From: an uncultured Lachnospiraceae bacterium
Lineage (GTDB): Bacteria; Bacillota; Clostridia; Lachnospirales; Lachnospiraceae
Assembly: GCA_910579425.1 (NCBI GenBank)
Contig: CAJTVL010000004.1
Span: forward strand, 39,207-103,206
Direction: 5' to 3'
Length of the DNA stretch: 64,000 nucleotides
Under the pieces are notes generated by a model. It saw only the letters and a list, made by a program, of their open reading frames with translations, searched no databases and was not told the origin of the DNA. How positions within the stretch are numbered: position 1 is the first letter of the stretch; each line of letters starts with the position of its first letter. Shown in pieces: positions 23,930 to 34,066 of the stretch. The position numbers and the translations under genes are program-made.

Positions 23930-24886
23930 ATGACAGGGAGTTCTATTGTGATGCCGATACTAATATCCTTTGGGCTCAGCGCAGTCCTTGGCCCCGTAGT
24001 CATCCCTCTGCTCAGGAGGATGAAGGTGGCGCAGACAGTCAGAGAGGATGGGCCGGGCACCCATTTGAAAAAATCGGGTACGCCCACCATGGGAGGAATC
24101 CTGATTCTGCTTGGGGTGACGATCACTTCCATGCTGTATGTGAAAAGATACCCTCAGATCAGGCCGGTGATGCTTTTAACCCTGGGCTTTGGAATGATCG
24201 GTTTTCTGGACGACTATATCAAGGTGGTTCTGAGACGTTCCATGGGGCTGAGAGCCTGGCAGAAAATGCTGCTCCAGATCATTGTGACGGGGCTGTTTGC
24301 CTGGTATTTGTCCGGAAGCGGTATATCGCTGTTAATGCGGATCCCTTTTGTAAAAGGGGTCTATGTGGATTTTGGGTGGCTGGAGCTTCCGCTGTTGTTT
24401 TTGGCGGTAATCGGTACGGTGAACGGAGTAAATTTTACGGATGGACTGGATGGTCTTGCGGGCAGTGTCACCGTTATGGTGGCAACCTTTTTTACGGTGG
24501 CGGCAGTGGGGCTGGAGGCAGAGATTACGCCTGTTACCTGTGCGGTGACAGGGGCGCTTTTGGGATTTTTGCTCTTTAATGTACATCCCGCCAGCATATT
24601 TATGGGAGATACGGGTTCCCTTGCCCTGGGTGGGTTCGTGGCAGCATGCGCTTATCTTCTGCAAATGCCGCTGTTTTTGCCGGTGGTGGGTTTCATCTAC
24701 CTGGCGGAGGTCCTCTCCGTGATGATACAGGTGGTCTATTTTAAGATCAGCGGCGGCAGGCGTATTTTCAGGATGGCTCCGATCCATCATCATTTCGAAC
24801 TCTGCGGCTGGAAGGAAACAAAGATTGTGGCGGTATTTTCCATTGTCACCGCAATGCTGTGTCTGCTTGCGCTTATGGGAATTTAA
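23930..24886 (+). CDS. mraY: Phospho-N-acetylmuramoyl-pentapeptide-transferase MraY
   Basis: Membrane enzyme that makes lipid I from UDP-MurNAc-pentapeptide and undecaprenyl phosphate. 318 residues, about ten helices. Signature blocks: HLKKSGTPTMGGI, the metal-binding FLDDYIKV, NGVNFTDGLDGLAG, and the cytoplasmic FRMAPIHHHFELCGWKE. GAGAGGTG precedes ATG 23930; an in-frame GTG at 23921 is part of that site. It sits in the conserved dcw order before murD. Confidence 0.96.
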   Translation: MTGSSIVMPILISFGLSAVLGPVVIPLLRRMKVAQTVREDGPGTHLKKSGTPTMGGILILLGVTITSMLYVKRYPQIRPVMLLTLGFGMIGFLDDYIKVVLRRSMGLRAWQKMLLQIIVTGLFAWYLSGSGISLLMRIPFVKGVYVDFGWLELPLLFLAVIGTVNGVNFTDGLDGLAGSVTVMVATFFTVAAVGLEAEITPVTCAVTGALLGFLLFNVHPASIFMGDTGSLALGGFVAACAYLLQMPLFLPVVGFIYLAEVLSVMIQVVYFKISGGRRIFRMAPIHHHFELCGWKETKIVAVFSIVTAMLCLLALMGI

Positions 24887-24908
24887 AACAGATAAAAGAG
24901 GGATTAAT

Positions 24909-26285
24909 ATGGAATTTCGGAATAAAAGAGTCCTGGTAGTGGGCAGCGGAAAAAGCGGAATCGGCGCCGCAAGGCTTTTGGGAAATACGCTCGCCCGGCC
25001 GGTGCTCTTTGACAGCAATGAGAAAACAGATGTCACGGAGATACAAAGGAAAGCGGGAGAGATACCGGGACTGGAGATTATGGCAGGAAGCGTTCCCGAA
25101 GAAATCAAAAGGGAATTGATTCTTGTGGTGATCAGTCCCGGCGTTCCCGCAGACGCTCCTTTTCTGGAGGAATACCGACAGCGTGATATTCCCATATGGG
25201 GGGAGATCGAGCTGGCCTATGCCTTCTCAAAAGGCAGGGTAGCGGCAATCACCGGAACCAACGGAAAAACCACCACAACTACCCTGGTGGGGGAGATTTT
25301 CAAGGCTCATTTTCCCTCGGTTTTTGTGGTGGGGAATATCGGGAACCCTTACACAGAGGCGGCCCCTGACATGACGGAGGAATCGGTGGCTGTGGCGGAG
25401 ATCAGCAGCTTTCAGCTTGAAACAATACACGCCTTTCACCCCCAGGTGTCTGCCATTTTAAATATTACGCCGGATCATTTAAACCGCCATCACACAATGG
25501 AGTGTTATGCGGCGGTGAAGGAGTCCATTGCGGTCAATCAGACCGGGGATGATGTCTGCGTCCTGAACTATGAGGATCCTTATACCAGGGATTTTGGGAG
25601 CAGATGCCCGGCAAAGGCGGTCTTTTTTTCCTCCGGGAGAGAGCTGGGGGAGGGGATTTATCTAAAGGATGAGGAAATATATCTGGCGCAGTCCGGCCAA
25701 GAGGGAGAGAGGAAGATTCAAAGGCTTATGAACATCCACGATATGAACCTTGTGGGAATGTGCAACGTGGAAAATGTGATGGCCGCCATAGGGATCTGTC
25801 TGGCCATGAAGGTTCCCGTGGAAACGATTCTTAAGGTGATAAAGGACTTTAAGGCAGTTCCCCACAGAATTGAGTTTGTAGGTACCCGAAACGGAGTGGA
25901 CTTTTACAACGATTCTAAGGGAACCAATCCGGACGCCGCCATTCAGGGGATCCGCGCAATGACAAAGCCAACGGTGCTGATCGGCGGAGGCTATGACAAG
26001 GGGAGCGAGTATGATACGTGGATAGAGGCCTTTGAGGGTAAGGTCAAAGCGCTTGTGCTGATTGGCCAGACAAGGGAGAAGATTGCGGCCTGCGCCAGGG
26101 CTCACGGGGTGGAAAATATTATCCTTGCAGACACCTTTGAGGAAGCCTTCCGCATCTGCGTGGAGCAGGCAGGGCCGGGGGATGCGGTGCTGCTCTCGCC
26201 GGCCTGTGCAAGCTGGGGAATGTTTCCCAATTATGAGGCAAGAGGAGATTTGTTTAAAGAGTTAGTGGAGAAGATTGGAGTTTAA
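24909..26285 (+). CDS. murD: UDP-N-acetylmuramoylalanine--D-glutamate ligase MurD
   Basis: Cytoplasmic Mur ligase adding D-Glu to UDP-MurNAc-L-Ala. 458 residues: an N-terminal Rossmann domain (VLVVGSGKSGIGAARLL), central ATPase with the P-loop TGTNGKTTTTTLVG and the NITPDHLNRH motif, and a C-terminal domain with FYNDSKGTNPDAA. The start at ATG 24909 gives the canonical N-terminus; a longer frame back to 24825 would overlap mraY by about 60 bases. Its stop shares a base with the ftsW start (TAATG), implying translational coupling. Confidence 0.97.
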   Translation: MEFRNKRVLVVGSGKSGIGAARLLGNTLARPVLFDSNEKTDVTEIQRKAGEIPGLEIMAGSVPEEIKRELILVVISPGVPADAPFLEEYRQRDIPIWGEIELAYAFSKGRVAAITGTNGKTTTTTLVGEIFKAHFPSVFVVGNIGNPYTEAAPDMTEESVAVAEISSFQLETIHAFHPQVSAILNITPDHLNRHHTMECYAAVKESIAVNQTGDDVCVLNYEDPYTRDFGSRCPAKAVFFSSGRELGEGIYLKDEEIYLAQSGQEGERKIQRLMNIHDMNLVGMCNVENVMAAIGICLAMKVPVETILKVIKDFKAVPHRIEFVGTRNGVDFYNDSKGTNPDAAIQGIRAMTKPTVLIGGGYDKGSEYDTWIEAFEGKVKALVLIGQTREKIAACARAHGVENIILADTFEEAFRICVEQAGPGDAVLLSPACASWGMFPNYEARGDLFKELVEKIGV

Positions 26286-27475
26286 TGATTGTGGCAGAGA
26301 GACGATACGGAAAGAATCAAAGAAAGAGTAAGGCGGCAAATCAGGACATTTTTTTTGATTATACCTTACTGTTTATCGTGTTGTTTTTGCTGGCGTTCGG
26401 GCTGGTAATGCTTTATTCCGCCAGTTCCTATGATGCCAGTCTGCACTATGAGGGAGATTCCGCCTACTTTTTGAAGAGGCAGGCCGTTTCCACGGTAATG
26501 GGGCTGGTGGCAATGATATTTGTAGCAAATATTCCCTATCATTTCTGGGAACGTTTTGCCGCCGTCGGATGCCTGATCTCAATCGGCCTGATCATCCTTG
26601 TGCTGACGCCTCTGGGCTATGAAGCCAACGGCGCGAGAAGGTGGCTGCGGCTTTTCGGCTTTTCCATTCAGCCTGCGGAGGTGGCTAAGCTGGCGATCAT
26701 CCTGTTTCTTGCAAGCCTGATCTGCAAAATGGGGCGCAAGACCAGATCCTGGAAGGGCTTTTTTACCGTGCTGGCAGTGCCGGGGCTGATTTCCCTGCTG
26801 GTCTGGCGTATCACGGAAAATATGAGCTCCGCTATTATCATTTTTGGGATAGCGGTGCTGATGCTCTATGTTTCCTCCCCGGACTATAAGCGGTTTATCT
26901 TGCTGGGGATTGTGGGAGTGGCGGTGGCCGCTCTGGCAGTTTTTGTTATTGTGAAGCTCAATGAATCCCAAAGCGCCAGCGTAGGCGTCCGGGGTGGGCG
27001 TATTCTTGCCTGGCTGGATCCGGAGGCCTATGCCAGCGGAAAAGGGTTCCAGACCCTGCAGGCGCTCTACGCCATCGGCTCCGGCGGGATTCTGGGAAAA
27101 GGGCTGGGACAGAGCAAGCAAAAACTGGGATTTATGCCCGAGGCTCAAAATGATATGATTTTCTCTATCATCTGCGAGGAGTTAGGGCTTTTTGGGGCGG
27201 TTTCCATTCTCATCATGTTTCTGCTCCTGATCTGGCGTTTTATGGTCATTGCCAACAATGCTTCGGATTTGTTCGGAGCCCTTCTGGTGGTGGGCGTGAT
27301 GGGGCACATAGCCATTCAGGTAATTTTAAATGTGGCCGTTGTGACCAACACCATTCCCAATACGGGGATTTCCCTTCCCTTTATCAGCTACGGAGGTTCT
27401 TCGGTCATGTTCCTTCTTGCGGAGATCGGGCTGGTCCTAAGCGTGGGCAGGGGAATACGGCTGAAGGATTTATAG
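26285..27475 (+). CDS. ftsW: SEDS peptidoglycan polymerase FtsW (or SpoVE)
   Basis: 396-residue SEDS-family glycosyltransferase with ten helices that polymerises lipid II with a class B PBP partner. Signature blocks include LVMLYSASSYDA, GANGARRWLRLFGFSIQPAEVAKL and NTGISLPFISYGGSS near the end. In this position Bacillus has spoVE and many clostridia ftsW; the sequence does not let me separate the two roles, and either PBP upstream could be its partner. Start codon overlaps the murD stop by one base. Confidence 0.94.
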   Translation: MIVAERRYGKNQRKSKAANQDIFFDYTLLFIVLFLLAFGLVMLYSASSYDASLHYEGDSAYFLKRQAVSTVMGLVAMIFVANIPYHFWERFAAVGCLISIGLIILVLTPLGYEANGARRWLRLFGFSIQPAEVAKLAIILFLASLICKMGRKTRSWKGFFTVLAVPGLISLLVWRITENMSSAIIIFGIAVLMLYVSSPDYKRFILLGIVGVAVAALAVFVIVKLNESQSASVGVRGGRILAWLDPEAYASGKGFQTLQALYAIGSGGILGKGLGQSKQKLGFMPEAQNDMIFSIICEELGLFGAVSILIMFLLLIWRFMVIANNASDLFGALLVVGVMGHIAIQVILNVAVVTNTIPNTGISLPFISYGGSSVMFLLAEIGLVLSVGRGIRLKDL

Positions 27476-27548
27476 TGAACCATTTCTTCCCGGTTTACAT
27501 ATAGTAGAATAGGTCAAATTTTGAAACCGGAAGGCAGATGGTGAGAAT

Positions 27549-28832
27549 TTGGATACTATTCGTATACGGGGAGGAAACGCCCTTTTCGGGGAAACAAGGA
27601 TACAGGGCTCCAAAAATGCAGTGCTGCCGGTGATGGCGGCGGCCCTTTTGATAAAGGATGTCTGTACCATAGAAAACTGTCCGAGGATTTCAGATGTACA
27701 TCATATGCTGGCGCTTCTTACAGGGATCGGCTGCAGGGTAAGCCACAGAGGGCATACCCTGACCATTGATGCCAGGAATATCTCAGAGGATACCATGTCC
27801 GGCGAAAATGTCACAGGCATGCGCTCTTCCATCACACTTTTGGGCGCTATGCTTGGCAGGGTAGGGGAAGTGACTATGGCATATCCCGGCGGCTGCGTGA
27901 TCGGAGAGAGGCCCATTGATATGCATCTGCATGCTCTTCGGAGGATGGGGGTGGCAATTTACGAAAAAGAGAATTGCTTTACCGCAAAGGCAAAGTCCCT
28001 GGAGGGGACGGTCATAAACCTGCCTTTTTCCAGTGTGGGCGTCACGGAAAATATACTGCTTGCGGCGGTGATGGCAAAAGGGGTGACCGTGCTTCAAAAT
28101 GCGGCGAAAGAACCGGAGATTGTTACTCTGTGCGAATTCTTAAGGGAAGCCGGAGCCGTCATCGAGGGGATCGGCGGTTCTGTTCTGATCATCCAGGGAG
28201 GACATCAGCTCCACGGCGTCTGTTTCCGCATTCCTGCAGACAGGATCGTGGCAGGTACCTATTTGATGAGCGTGCTTGGGACAGGAGGAAATATTTTTTT
28301 GGAGGACGCGCCTGTGTCGCAGATGCAGAGTATGCTTAAAACGGCAGAAGAGATCGGCGCCCAGATTCATATTTCCAGAGAAGGGCTTCTGGTAATTGCA
28401 GGGGAAGAGCTGCGGAGCATCCCTTATCTGAAAACGGAGGTATATCCGGGCTTTCCCACGGATATGCAGTCTCCGCTGATGGCGGCTTTGACCTGTATCA
28501 GAGGAAAAAGCCTGATTGAGGAAACCATCTTTGAGGATCGGTTCCGCATTGTGGAACAGCTAAAAAAAATGGGGGCATGTATCGAACTGAAGGGGAAGAG
28601 GCAGGCGGTAATCGTGGGCACAGACTCCCTTTTGGGGTGTGAGGTAAGGGCCCAGGAGCTGCGCGGAGGCGCTGCGCTTGTAATCGCAGGCTGCATGGCG
28701 CTTGGAGAGACAGTGATCACGAACCGTCATTTCATAGAGCGGGGATATGAAGATATATGCAGAGATTATCAGAATCTTGGAGTGAATATCCGTATCGGGG
28801 AGTCAGATGGCAAAGATAAAAACGTTCCGTAA
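27549..28832 (+). CDS. murA: UDP-N-acetylglucosamine 1-carboxyvinyltransferase MurA
   Basis: First committed step of peptidoglycan synthesis: transfers enolpyruvate from PEP to UDP-GlcNAc. 427 residues, EPSP-synthase fold. Starts MDTIRIRGGN and has GSKNAVLPVMAAALL. The start is TTG 27549, with GGTGAG just upstream and no in-frame ATG nearby; it gives exactly the expected N-terminus. The cysteine loop typical of MurA should lie near residue 115; the sequence there reads PGGCVIGERPIDMHL, matching the C-containing fosfomycin-target loop. It overlaps ftsQ by 26 bases. Confidence 0.96.
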   Translation: MDTIRIRGGNALFGETRIQGSKNAVLPVMAAALLIKDVCTIENCPRISDVHHMLALLTGIGCRVSHRGHTLTIDARNISEDTMSGENVTGMRSSITLLGAMLGRVGEVTMAYPGGCVIGERPIDMHLHALRRMGVAIYEKENCFTAKAKSLEGTVINLPFSSVGVTENILLAAVMAKGVTVLQNAAKEPEIVTLCEFLREAGAVIEGIGGSVLIIQGGHQLHGVCFRIPADRIVAGTYLMSVLGTGGNIFLEDAPVSQMQSMLKTAEEIGAQIHISREGLLVIAGEELRSIPYLKTEVYPGFPTDMQSPLMAALTCIRGKSLIEETIFEDRFRIVEQLKKMGACIELKGKRQAVIVGTDSLLGCEVRAQELRGGAALVIAGCMALGETVITNRHFIERGYEDICRDYQNLGVNIRIGESDGKDKNVP

Positions 28833-29607
28833 AAAACAGAATAAGGGCGGATTTTTGAAAAACCATAAAAGCCAGTTCATCATCGGGCTTATGGCGCTGA
28901 TCCTTGCGGCCTGCCTTGTGGCCGGATATTCTTATTTAATTACCAACTACAGTGTCACTAAAATCTATGTGGAGGGGAATGTCCATTATACCAACGAGGA
29001 AGTGATTGGGATGGTGATGGAAGGGTATTATGGAAATAATTCCCTTCTATTATCTCTTAAGTATAAGGACAGGAGTATAGAAGGCGTTCCCTTCGTGGAA
29101 AAGATGGATGTTTCCGTGCTGGATCCCCATACCATTAAGATTGAGGTCTATGAGAAAGCCCTTGCAGGCTATGTGGAGTACCTGGAAAAATATATGTACT
29201 TTGATAAGGATGGCATTGTGGTGGAGAGCTCTGACGAGAAGACGCCCGGTGTTCCCATGGTGACGGGATTTGTGTTTGACCATGTGATTTTACATGAACC
29301 TCTTCCGGTGGAGGATGAAACCGTCTTTAAGTCCGTTCTGAATATCACACAGCTTGTAAATAAATATAATCTTACCGTGGACCGGATTTATTTTGGCAGT
29401 GACGACACGCTCACACTCTATTTCGGAGGAGTGAGGGCAGCCCTTGGAACCTTTGAAAGCCTGGATGAAAAAATCATGAGACTGCAGGACATGCTTCCCA
29501 GCCTCACAGAAAAAAAGGGGATTCTGCACATGGAAAATTATACCGAAGAAACGAAAAATATTTCTTTTGAGCCGGATGGGGGGACTTTAGAAGAAATTCA
29601 GGGATAA
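28807..29607 (+). CDS. divIB: Cell division protein FtsQ/DivIB
   Basis: 266 residues: a short basic cytoplasmic tail (KIKTFRKKQNKGG), one transmembrane helix (FIIGLMALILAACLVAGYSYL), then an extracellular POTRA domain starting VTKIYVEGNVHYTNEEV and a beta domain. It belongs to the FtsQ-FtsL-DivIC complex that activates septal synthesis. It overlaps the murA end by 26 bases. The family is short on catalytic motifs but topology, POTRA motif and position agree. Confidence 0.92.
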   Translation: MAKIKTFRKKQNKGGFLKNHKSQFIIGLMALILAACLVAGYSYLITNYSVTKIYVEGNVHYTNEEVIGMVMEGYYGNNSLLLSLKYKDRSIEGVPFVEKMDVSVLDPHTIKIEVYEKALAGYVEYLEKYMYFDKDGIVVESSDEKTPGVPMVTGFVFDHVILHEPLPVEDETVFKSVLNITQLVNKYNLTVDRIYFGSDDTLTLYFGGVRAALGTFESLDEKIMRLQDMLPSLTEKKGILHMENYTEETKNISFEPDGGTLEEIQG

Positions 29608-29624
29608 AAAACTGAAATTTGTGG

Positions 29625-29653
29625 TTGATAATTCACGGAAAAGATTATATGAT
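29625..29653 (+). promoter_or_regulatory. Dedicated sigma-A promoter of ftsZ
   Basis: TTGATA (29625-29630), 17-bp spacer, TATGAT (29648-29653), in the 119-base gap between divIB and ftsZ. It allows ftsZ expression apart from the MraZ-controlled cluster. Confidence 0.7.
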
Positions 29654-29726
29654 AATCTATATGAGTTTCAAAAGCTGGCATATGGCATGACAGCTCATTT
29701 TGGGAATGATGAAGGAGGAAATACTC

Positions 29727-30926
29727 TTGCTGGAAATTAAGACGAACGAAGCTGAATCTGCAGCCAAGATTATAGTCATTGGTGTAGGCGGCGCAGGTAA
29801 TAATGCTGTAAATAGAATGGTTGACGAGTGTATTACGGGCGTTGAGTTTATCGGTATCAATACGGACAAGCAGGCTCTGCAGCTCTGCAGGGCGCCAAAG
29901 CTTTTGCAGATCGGCGAGAAGCTCACCAAAGGATTGGGGGCCGGCGCCAAGCCGGAGATCGGCGAGAAGGCTGCCGAGGAAAGCAGCGAGGAGATTGCCG
30001 CTGTGCTTAAGGGCGCAGATATGGTATTTGTTACCTGCGGTATGGGAGGCGGAACCGGAACCGGGGCGGCCCCTATTGTGGCCAAGCTTGCCAAGGATAT
30101 GGGAATCCTGACGGTAGGCGTTGTGACCAAACCCTTCCGCTTTGAGGCCAAGGCTCGTATGGTCAATGCAATCAACGGTATCGAGAAGATTAAAGATAAT
30201 GTAGATACTCTGATCGTAATTCCCAATGACAAGCTGCTGGAGATTGTGGACAGGCGCACCACCATGCCGGATGCCCTTAAGAAAGCGGATGAAGTGCTTC
30301 AGCAGGCGGTTCAGGGAATCACGGATCTGATTAATGTTCCTGCCGTCATCAATCTGGACTTTGCGGACGTGCAGACTGTCATGAAGGATAAAGGGATTGC
30401 CCATATCGGGATCGGTAACGGCAAGGGCGATGATAAGGCAAGTGAAGCCGTTAAGATGGCGGTGGAAAGCCCGCTCCTTGAAACGACAATTTCCGGCGCG
30501 ACCCATGTGATTATCAATGTATCTGGTGATATTACCCTGGCGGACGCCTCCGACGCTGCAAGCTATGTGCAGGAGTTGGCAGGAGACGAGGTTAATATCA
30601 TTTTTGGTGCAATGTATGATGATACTCAGTGTGACAGCTGCCGGATCACGGTAATTGCCACCGGGCTTGAAGACGCGACCCTGCCTTCCAATAAGACTTT
30701 ATCTTCCCAGGGCGTTTTTGCGGGAAGATATACCAGGCCTGTTCAGCCCAACATCAATTTCCGAAATACAGCTCCGGCTGCAGGAGATTCCCAAAATCAC
30801 GGAGCGGGAGCCGGCACGGCCCAGACGACTCACCGAACAGTGCCCGGCATCAGTTCTCCCGGCGACATCAGGAGTAATGTAGCGGACAAGCCTTTAAAAA
30901 TTCCGGATTTCCTTCAGAAGAAGTAA
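29727..30926 (+). CDS. ftsZ: Cell division tubulin homologue FtsZ
   Basis: 399-residue GTPase that polymerises into the Z-ring. N-terminal [17 protein letters not shown], the tubulin signature [11 protein letters not shown]7-loop region [11 protein letters not shown], a variable linker (about residues 320-385) and the conserved C-terminal peptide KIPDFLQKK that binds membrane anchors. TTG 29727 is chosen because AAGGAGG lies eight bases before it and the resulting MLEIKTNE start suits the family; an upstream TTG and ATGs overlap or precede that site. ftsA is not present next to it, as is common in clostridia. Confidence 0.97.
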   Translation: MLEIKTNEAESAAKIIVIGVGGAGNNAVNRMVDECITGVEFIGINTDKQALQLCRAPKLLQIGEKLTKGLGAGAKPEIGEKAAEESSEEIAAVLKGADMVFVTCGMGGGTGTGAAPIVAKLAKDMGILTVGVVTKPFRFEAKARMVNAINGIEKIKDNVDTLIVIPNDKLLEIVDRRTTMPDALKKADEVLQQAVQGITDLINVPAVINLDFADVQTVMKDKGIAHIGIGNGKGDDKASEAVKMAVESPLLETTISGATHVIINVSGDITLADASDAASYVQELAGDEVNIIFGAMYDDTQCDSCRITVIATGLEDATLPSNKTLSSQGVFAGRYTRPVQPNINFRNTAPAAGDSQNHGAGAGTAQTTHRTVPGISSPGDIRSNVADKPLKIPDFLQKK

Positions 30927-30943
30927 ATCTGATAAGGAGTTCT

Positions 30944-32287
30944 ATGAAAAACGAAAATCCGACGGCGGCAGAGAGATGCCTTGCTTTTATCGATGAGAGC
31001 GTAAGCTCTTTTCATGCCGTAGAAAATATTGAAAACAGACTGATACAACAGGGGTTCAGAGAGCTTAAGGAGAGCAGCCGGTGGGAGATTTCACCGGGTG
31101 AGGGATACTTTGTAAAAAAAAACGATTCTTCACTGATCGCTTTCCGGATTCCCTCCGCAGAGGCAAAGGGATTTCATATTGTGGCGTCCCACAGCGATTC
31201 TCCCTGCTTTAAGCTCAAGGCAGGAGAGGAGACTCTGGTCGAAAAAAGTTATGTCAAGCTGAATGTGGAGCCCTATGGGGGGATGATTTATGCCACCTGG
31301 TTGGACAGAAGCCTGTCCGTGGCAGGAAGGCTTGTGTGCAGAGAGGGAGACAGGCTGGTGAGCCGGACGGTAAATATCGATGAAGATTTGCTGGTGATTC
31401 CCAATCTTGCGATTCATTTGGACCGGGAGATGAACAAAAGTCTCGCCTACAATCCGCAGGTTGATTTACAGCCTCTGTTAAGCGTATGCCCTGCCCGGGA
31501 AGAAAGAGAAGGGGAGGGAGCCTCTGATGAAAAGAACGGTCAGGACCCGAAAGAGAGAAGCAATATTCTGATGAAGAAAGCGGCCTCCTATGCAGGAGTG
31601 GAGGAGAGCGATATTTTAGGGAAAGATTTATATTTGTATGTGCGGGACAGGGGAAGACTTGCAGGAGCGGAAAAGGAACTGATGATTTCTCCGAGATTAG
31701 ATGACCTGGAGTGCGTTTTTGCTTCTGTGGAAAGCTTTCTTGAGGAGAAGCCTGGGGAATACGTTTCAGTTTGCGCAGTTTTCGACAACGAGGAGGTGGG
31801 AAGCCAGACGAAACAGGGAGCGGCCTCCACTTTCCTGAAGGACACCCTGGAGAGAATCGGCGAAGGACTTGATAAGCCGGGAAGCGAATATCGGCGGATG
31901 CTTGCAGAGAGCTTCATGATTTCCGCGGATAACGCACACGGAGTGCATCCAAATCATCCTGAAAAGTCAGAGCCCTGTGCGAAACCCTATCTGAACCAGG
32001 GGATTGTGATCAAATTTCACGGCGGACAGAAATACACCACGGACGGATACTCGGAGGCCGTGATGAGGGATATTTGCTTAAGGGCCAAGGTTCCGTGCCA
32101 GTCCTACTGTAACCGTTCGGATATTGCCGGGGGATCCACTCTGGGAAATGTTTCATCCTCCCAGGTATCGATTCCTGCCGTGGACATCGGCCTTCCCCAG
32201 CTTGCCATGCATTCTGCGGTGGAGAGTGCCGGAAGCATGGATGTAGAGTACCTGATTAGAGCGCTCAGAGTTTTCTACGCACAATAA
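30944..32287 (+). CDS. M18-family aminopeptidase
   Basis: 447-residue cytosolic zinc aminopeptidase (aspartyl aminopeptidase-like, ApeB type). Metal-ligand and catalytic blocks visible: VASHSDSPCFKLK, the RLDDLECVF block, FDNEEVGSQTKQGA and HGVHPNHPEKSEP. TAAGGAG precedes the ATG. The gene starts 17 bases after ftsZ and may be read with it; a terminator follows. Nothing suggests a division role. Confidence 0.93.
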   Translation: MKNENPTAAERCLAFIDESVSSFHAVENIENRLIQQGFRELKESSRWEISPGEGYFVKKNDSSLIAFRIPSAEAKGFHIVASHSDSPCFKLKAGEETLVEKSYVKLNVEPYGGMIYATWLDRSLSVAGRLVCREGDRLVSRTVNIDEDLLVIPNLAIHLDREMNKSLAYNPQVDLQPLLSVCPAREEREGEGASDEKNGQDPKERSNILMKKAASYAGVEESDILGKDLYLYVRDRGRLAGAEKELMISPRLDDLECVFASVESFLEEKPGEYVSVCAVFDNEEVGSQTKQGAASTFLKDTLERIGEGLDKPGSEYRRMLAESFMISADNAHGVHPNHPEKSEPCAKPYLNQGIVIKFHGGQKYTTDGYSEAVMRDICLRAKVPCQSYCNRSDIAGGSTLGNVSSSQVSIPAVDIGLPQLAMHSAVESAGSMDVEYLIRALRVFYAQ

Positions 32288-32302
32288 AATAACGGATATT
32301 TA

Positions 32303-32330
32303 AGCCGGTCGTTGCTGACCGGCTTTTTTT
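32303..32330 (+). terminator. Terminator after the M18 aminopeptidase gene
   Basis: AGCCGGTC pairs perfectly with GACCGGCT around GTTGCT, followed by TTTTTTT. Confidence 0.93.
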
Positions 32331-32369
32331 GTCGCTTTTCTGCGATGAATGAAGCGACTATGGACAACG

Positions 32370-32404
32370 TTTTGACAAATTATGAAAGCATTAATGTTTA
32401 TAAT
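32370..32404 (+). promoter_or_regulatory. spoIIG-type promoter with Spo0A box and long spacer
   Basis: TTGACA (32372-32377) and a perfect TATAAT (32399-32404) are 21 bp apart, longer than normal. TTTTGACAAA (32370-32379) is a Spo0A box (TTTGTCRAA) in reverse orientation, overlapping the -35. Spo0A-dependent spoIIG of Bacillus also has an over-long spacer (22 bp), so the arrangement fits Spo0A-P activation at sporulation onset. Confidence 0.7.
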
Positions 32405-32452
32405 GAACAAGTACATAAGTGCTTCCCTGAGCTCTTTGGGAGTGAGGGAGAA

Positions 32453-33298
32453 ATGGAGGTGAAAAATTGCAGAGTGCAAAACTGCAGAGTGCAATTGCAG
32501 GGTACCATTTATATTGACAGTGTGTTTTTGGTGAATCTGGTAATGGATCTGTATCTTCTTGCGCTTACCGCAAGGATTCTGGGCAAAACTGCCACATGTC
32601 CAAGGATTTTTCTGGGAAGCGCAGTGGGAGCGGCGGGATATTGCATTGCTTTGTGCATAACAGGGATTCCCTACCCATTGAAGGTACTCTTCGGAATGAT
32701 TCCGGTGGGGGGATTGATGGTGAAGCTCACCTGCAGGACCAAAGACGGAAGGGAACTGCTTCGAGGACTGGGGATCCTTTTTACTTGTTCCTTTTTTTTG
32801 GGAGGGGTTATTCTTTTTCTTAAGGAGAAAATAAAGGCTTTTGTGGGCCTTGGAGATTCCATGGCAATCCTTTTTGGGGCAGCTTTTCTGGGATTTACTC
32901 TTTTGAGAAGGCTGATCCGGGAATACCGGCAAAAAAGGAGCGCTCTTTTCTGTCGGGTGAGCCTTATGGGAGACTTGGGGCCGGTGGAATTTTCGGCTCT
33001 CATTGATACGGGAAACGGACTGGTGGAGCCCATAAGCCATAAGCCTGTTGCAATATTGGAAGCGGACCAGTGGAAAAAACTAAAAATCTGGATGAGGCCT
33101 GAAAAGTATAAGATTATCCCCTATCACAGCATAGGAAGAGAAAACGGGATGATGGAGGGATATGAAATAGATACCATGAAAGTAAGAGGAGAGGAATGCG
33201 AGAGAGAGTTTGACGAAGTGATCATAGCGGTGTTCAGGGGGAAAGTATCCAAAAAAGGCGGTTATCAGATGATATTGCCGCCGGAATTGTCGGTATAA
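32453..33298 (+). CDS. spoIIGA: Sigma-E processing peptidase SpoIIGA
   Basis: Mother-cell membrane aspartic protease that cleaves pro-sigma-E. About 281 residues: several N-terminal helices beginning YIDSVFLVNLVMDLYLL, then a protease domain with the D-T-G motif in FSALIDTGNGLVEPIS. ATG 32453 is the likeliest start; TTG or GTG codons to 32495 would give the more usual N-terminus. The first codons contain a short tandem repeat (TGCAGAGTGCAAA twice) that adds about 14 residues not typical of the family. sigE follows after 24 bases. Confidence 0.88.
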   Translation: MEVKNCRVQNCRVQLQGTIYIDSVFLVNLVMDLYLLALTARILGKTATCPRIFLGSAVGAAGYCIALCITGIPYPLKVLFGMIPVGGLMVKLTCRTKDGRELLRGLGILFTCSFFLGGVILFLKEKIKAFVGLGDSMAILFGAAFLGFTLLRRLIREYRQKRSALFCRVSLMGDLGPVEFSALIDTGNGLVEPISHKPVAILEADQWKKLKIWMRPEKYKIIPYHSIGRENGMMEGYEIDTMKVRGEECEREFDEVIIAVFRGKVSKKGGYQMILPPELSV

Positions 33299-33322
33299 AT
33301 CAGACAGAAGGAGGAATATAAA

Positions 33323-34066
33323 ATGATTTTTAAGGTATCAATACCGGGGAGGCTGCAGTTTAAGCTTTACCGAAGAGAGCCTAATTTTTTATTGACGAGA
33401 CAGGGGGACGTCCATTACATAGGAGGTTCGGAGGTGCTTCCGCCGCCTTTAGAGCTTGACAAGGAAAATCAGGTCATCAGCGATCTGGGAACAGAGTATG
33501 AGGATGAAGCGAAATCAATCCTGATCGAGCATAATCTGAGGCTTGTGGTGTATATCGCAAAGAAATTTGATAACACCGGCGTGGGAGTGGAGGATTTAAT
33601 CTCCATAGGAACTATTGGACTGATCAAGTCCATCAACACCTTTAATCCTCAAAAGAATATCAAGCTGGCCACTTACGCTTCCAGATGTATCGAAAATGAA
33701 ATTCTGATGTATCTTCGCAGGAACAGCAAGACCAAACTGGAAGTGTCCATCGACGAACCTCTGAATGTGGACTGGGACGGAAATGAGCTTCTTCTCTCCG
33801 ATATTCTGGGCACGGACGAGGACGTGATCTATAAGGATATAGAAAACGAGGTGGAGAGAAAGCTTCTTTTAAAGGCCATTGACAGGCTCAGCGAGAGAGA
33901 AAAAACGATTGTGAATCTGCGGTTTGGGCTCGGCACGCCGGACGGACAGGAAATGACCCAGAAGGAGGTAGCGGAGCTCCTTGGAATTTCCCAGTCCTAC
34001 ATTTCCAGGCTGGAAAAGAAAATTATGAAACGGCTCAAAAAGGAACTGCTCCGGGAGAGCTACTGA
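33323..34066 (+). CDS. sigE: RNA polymerase sporulation sigma factor SigE
   Basis: 247-residue early mother-cell sigma factor, made as pro-sigma-E. The amphipathic N-terminal pro-sequence and its cleavage zone ([13 protein letters not shown]) are clear. Region 2 has [30 protein letters not shown]; region 4 has [37 protein letters not shown] precedes the ATG. It is operonic with the protease that activates it. sigG, which usually follows in the same direction, is here inverted and 1 kb away. Confidence 0.97.
   Translation: MIFKVSIPGRLQFKLYRREPNFLLTRQGDVHYIGGSEVLPPPLELDKENQVISDLGTEYEDEAKSILIEHNLRLVVYIAKKFDNTGVGVEDLISIGTIGLIKSINTFNPQKNIKLATYASRCIENEILMYLRRNSKTKLEVSIDEPLNVDWDGNELLLSDILGTDEDVIYKDIENEVERKLLLKAIDRLSEREKTIVNLRFGLGTPDGQEMTQKEVAELLGISQSYISRLEKKIMKRLKKELLRESY

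Noticed and set aside
24825..24908. N-terminal extension of MurD
   Set aside because: It would lie within mraY, and the downstream ATG has a proper site and gives the canonical MurD start.
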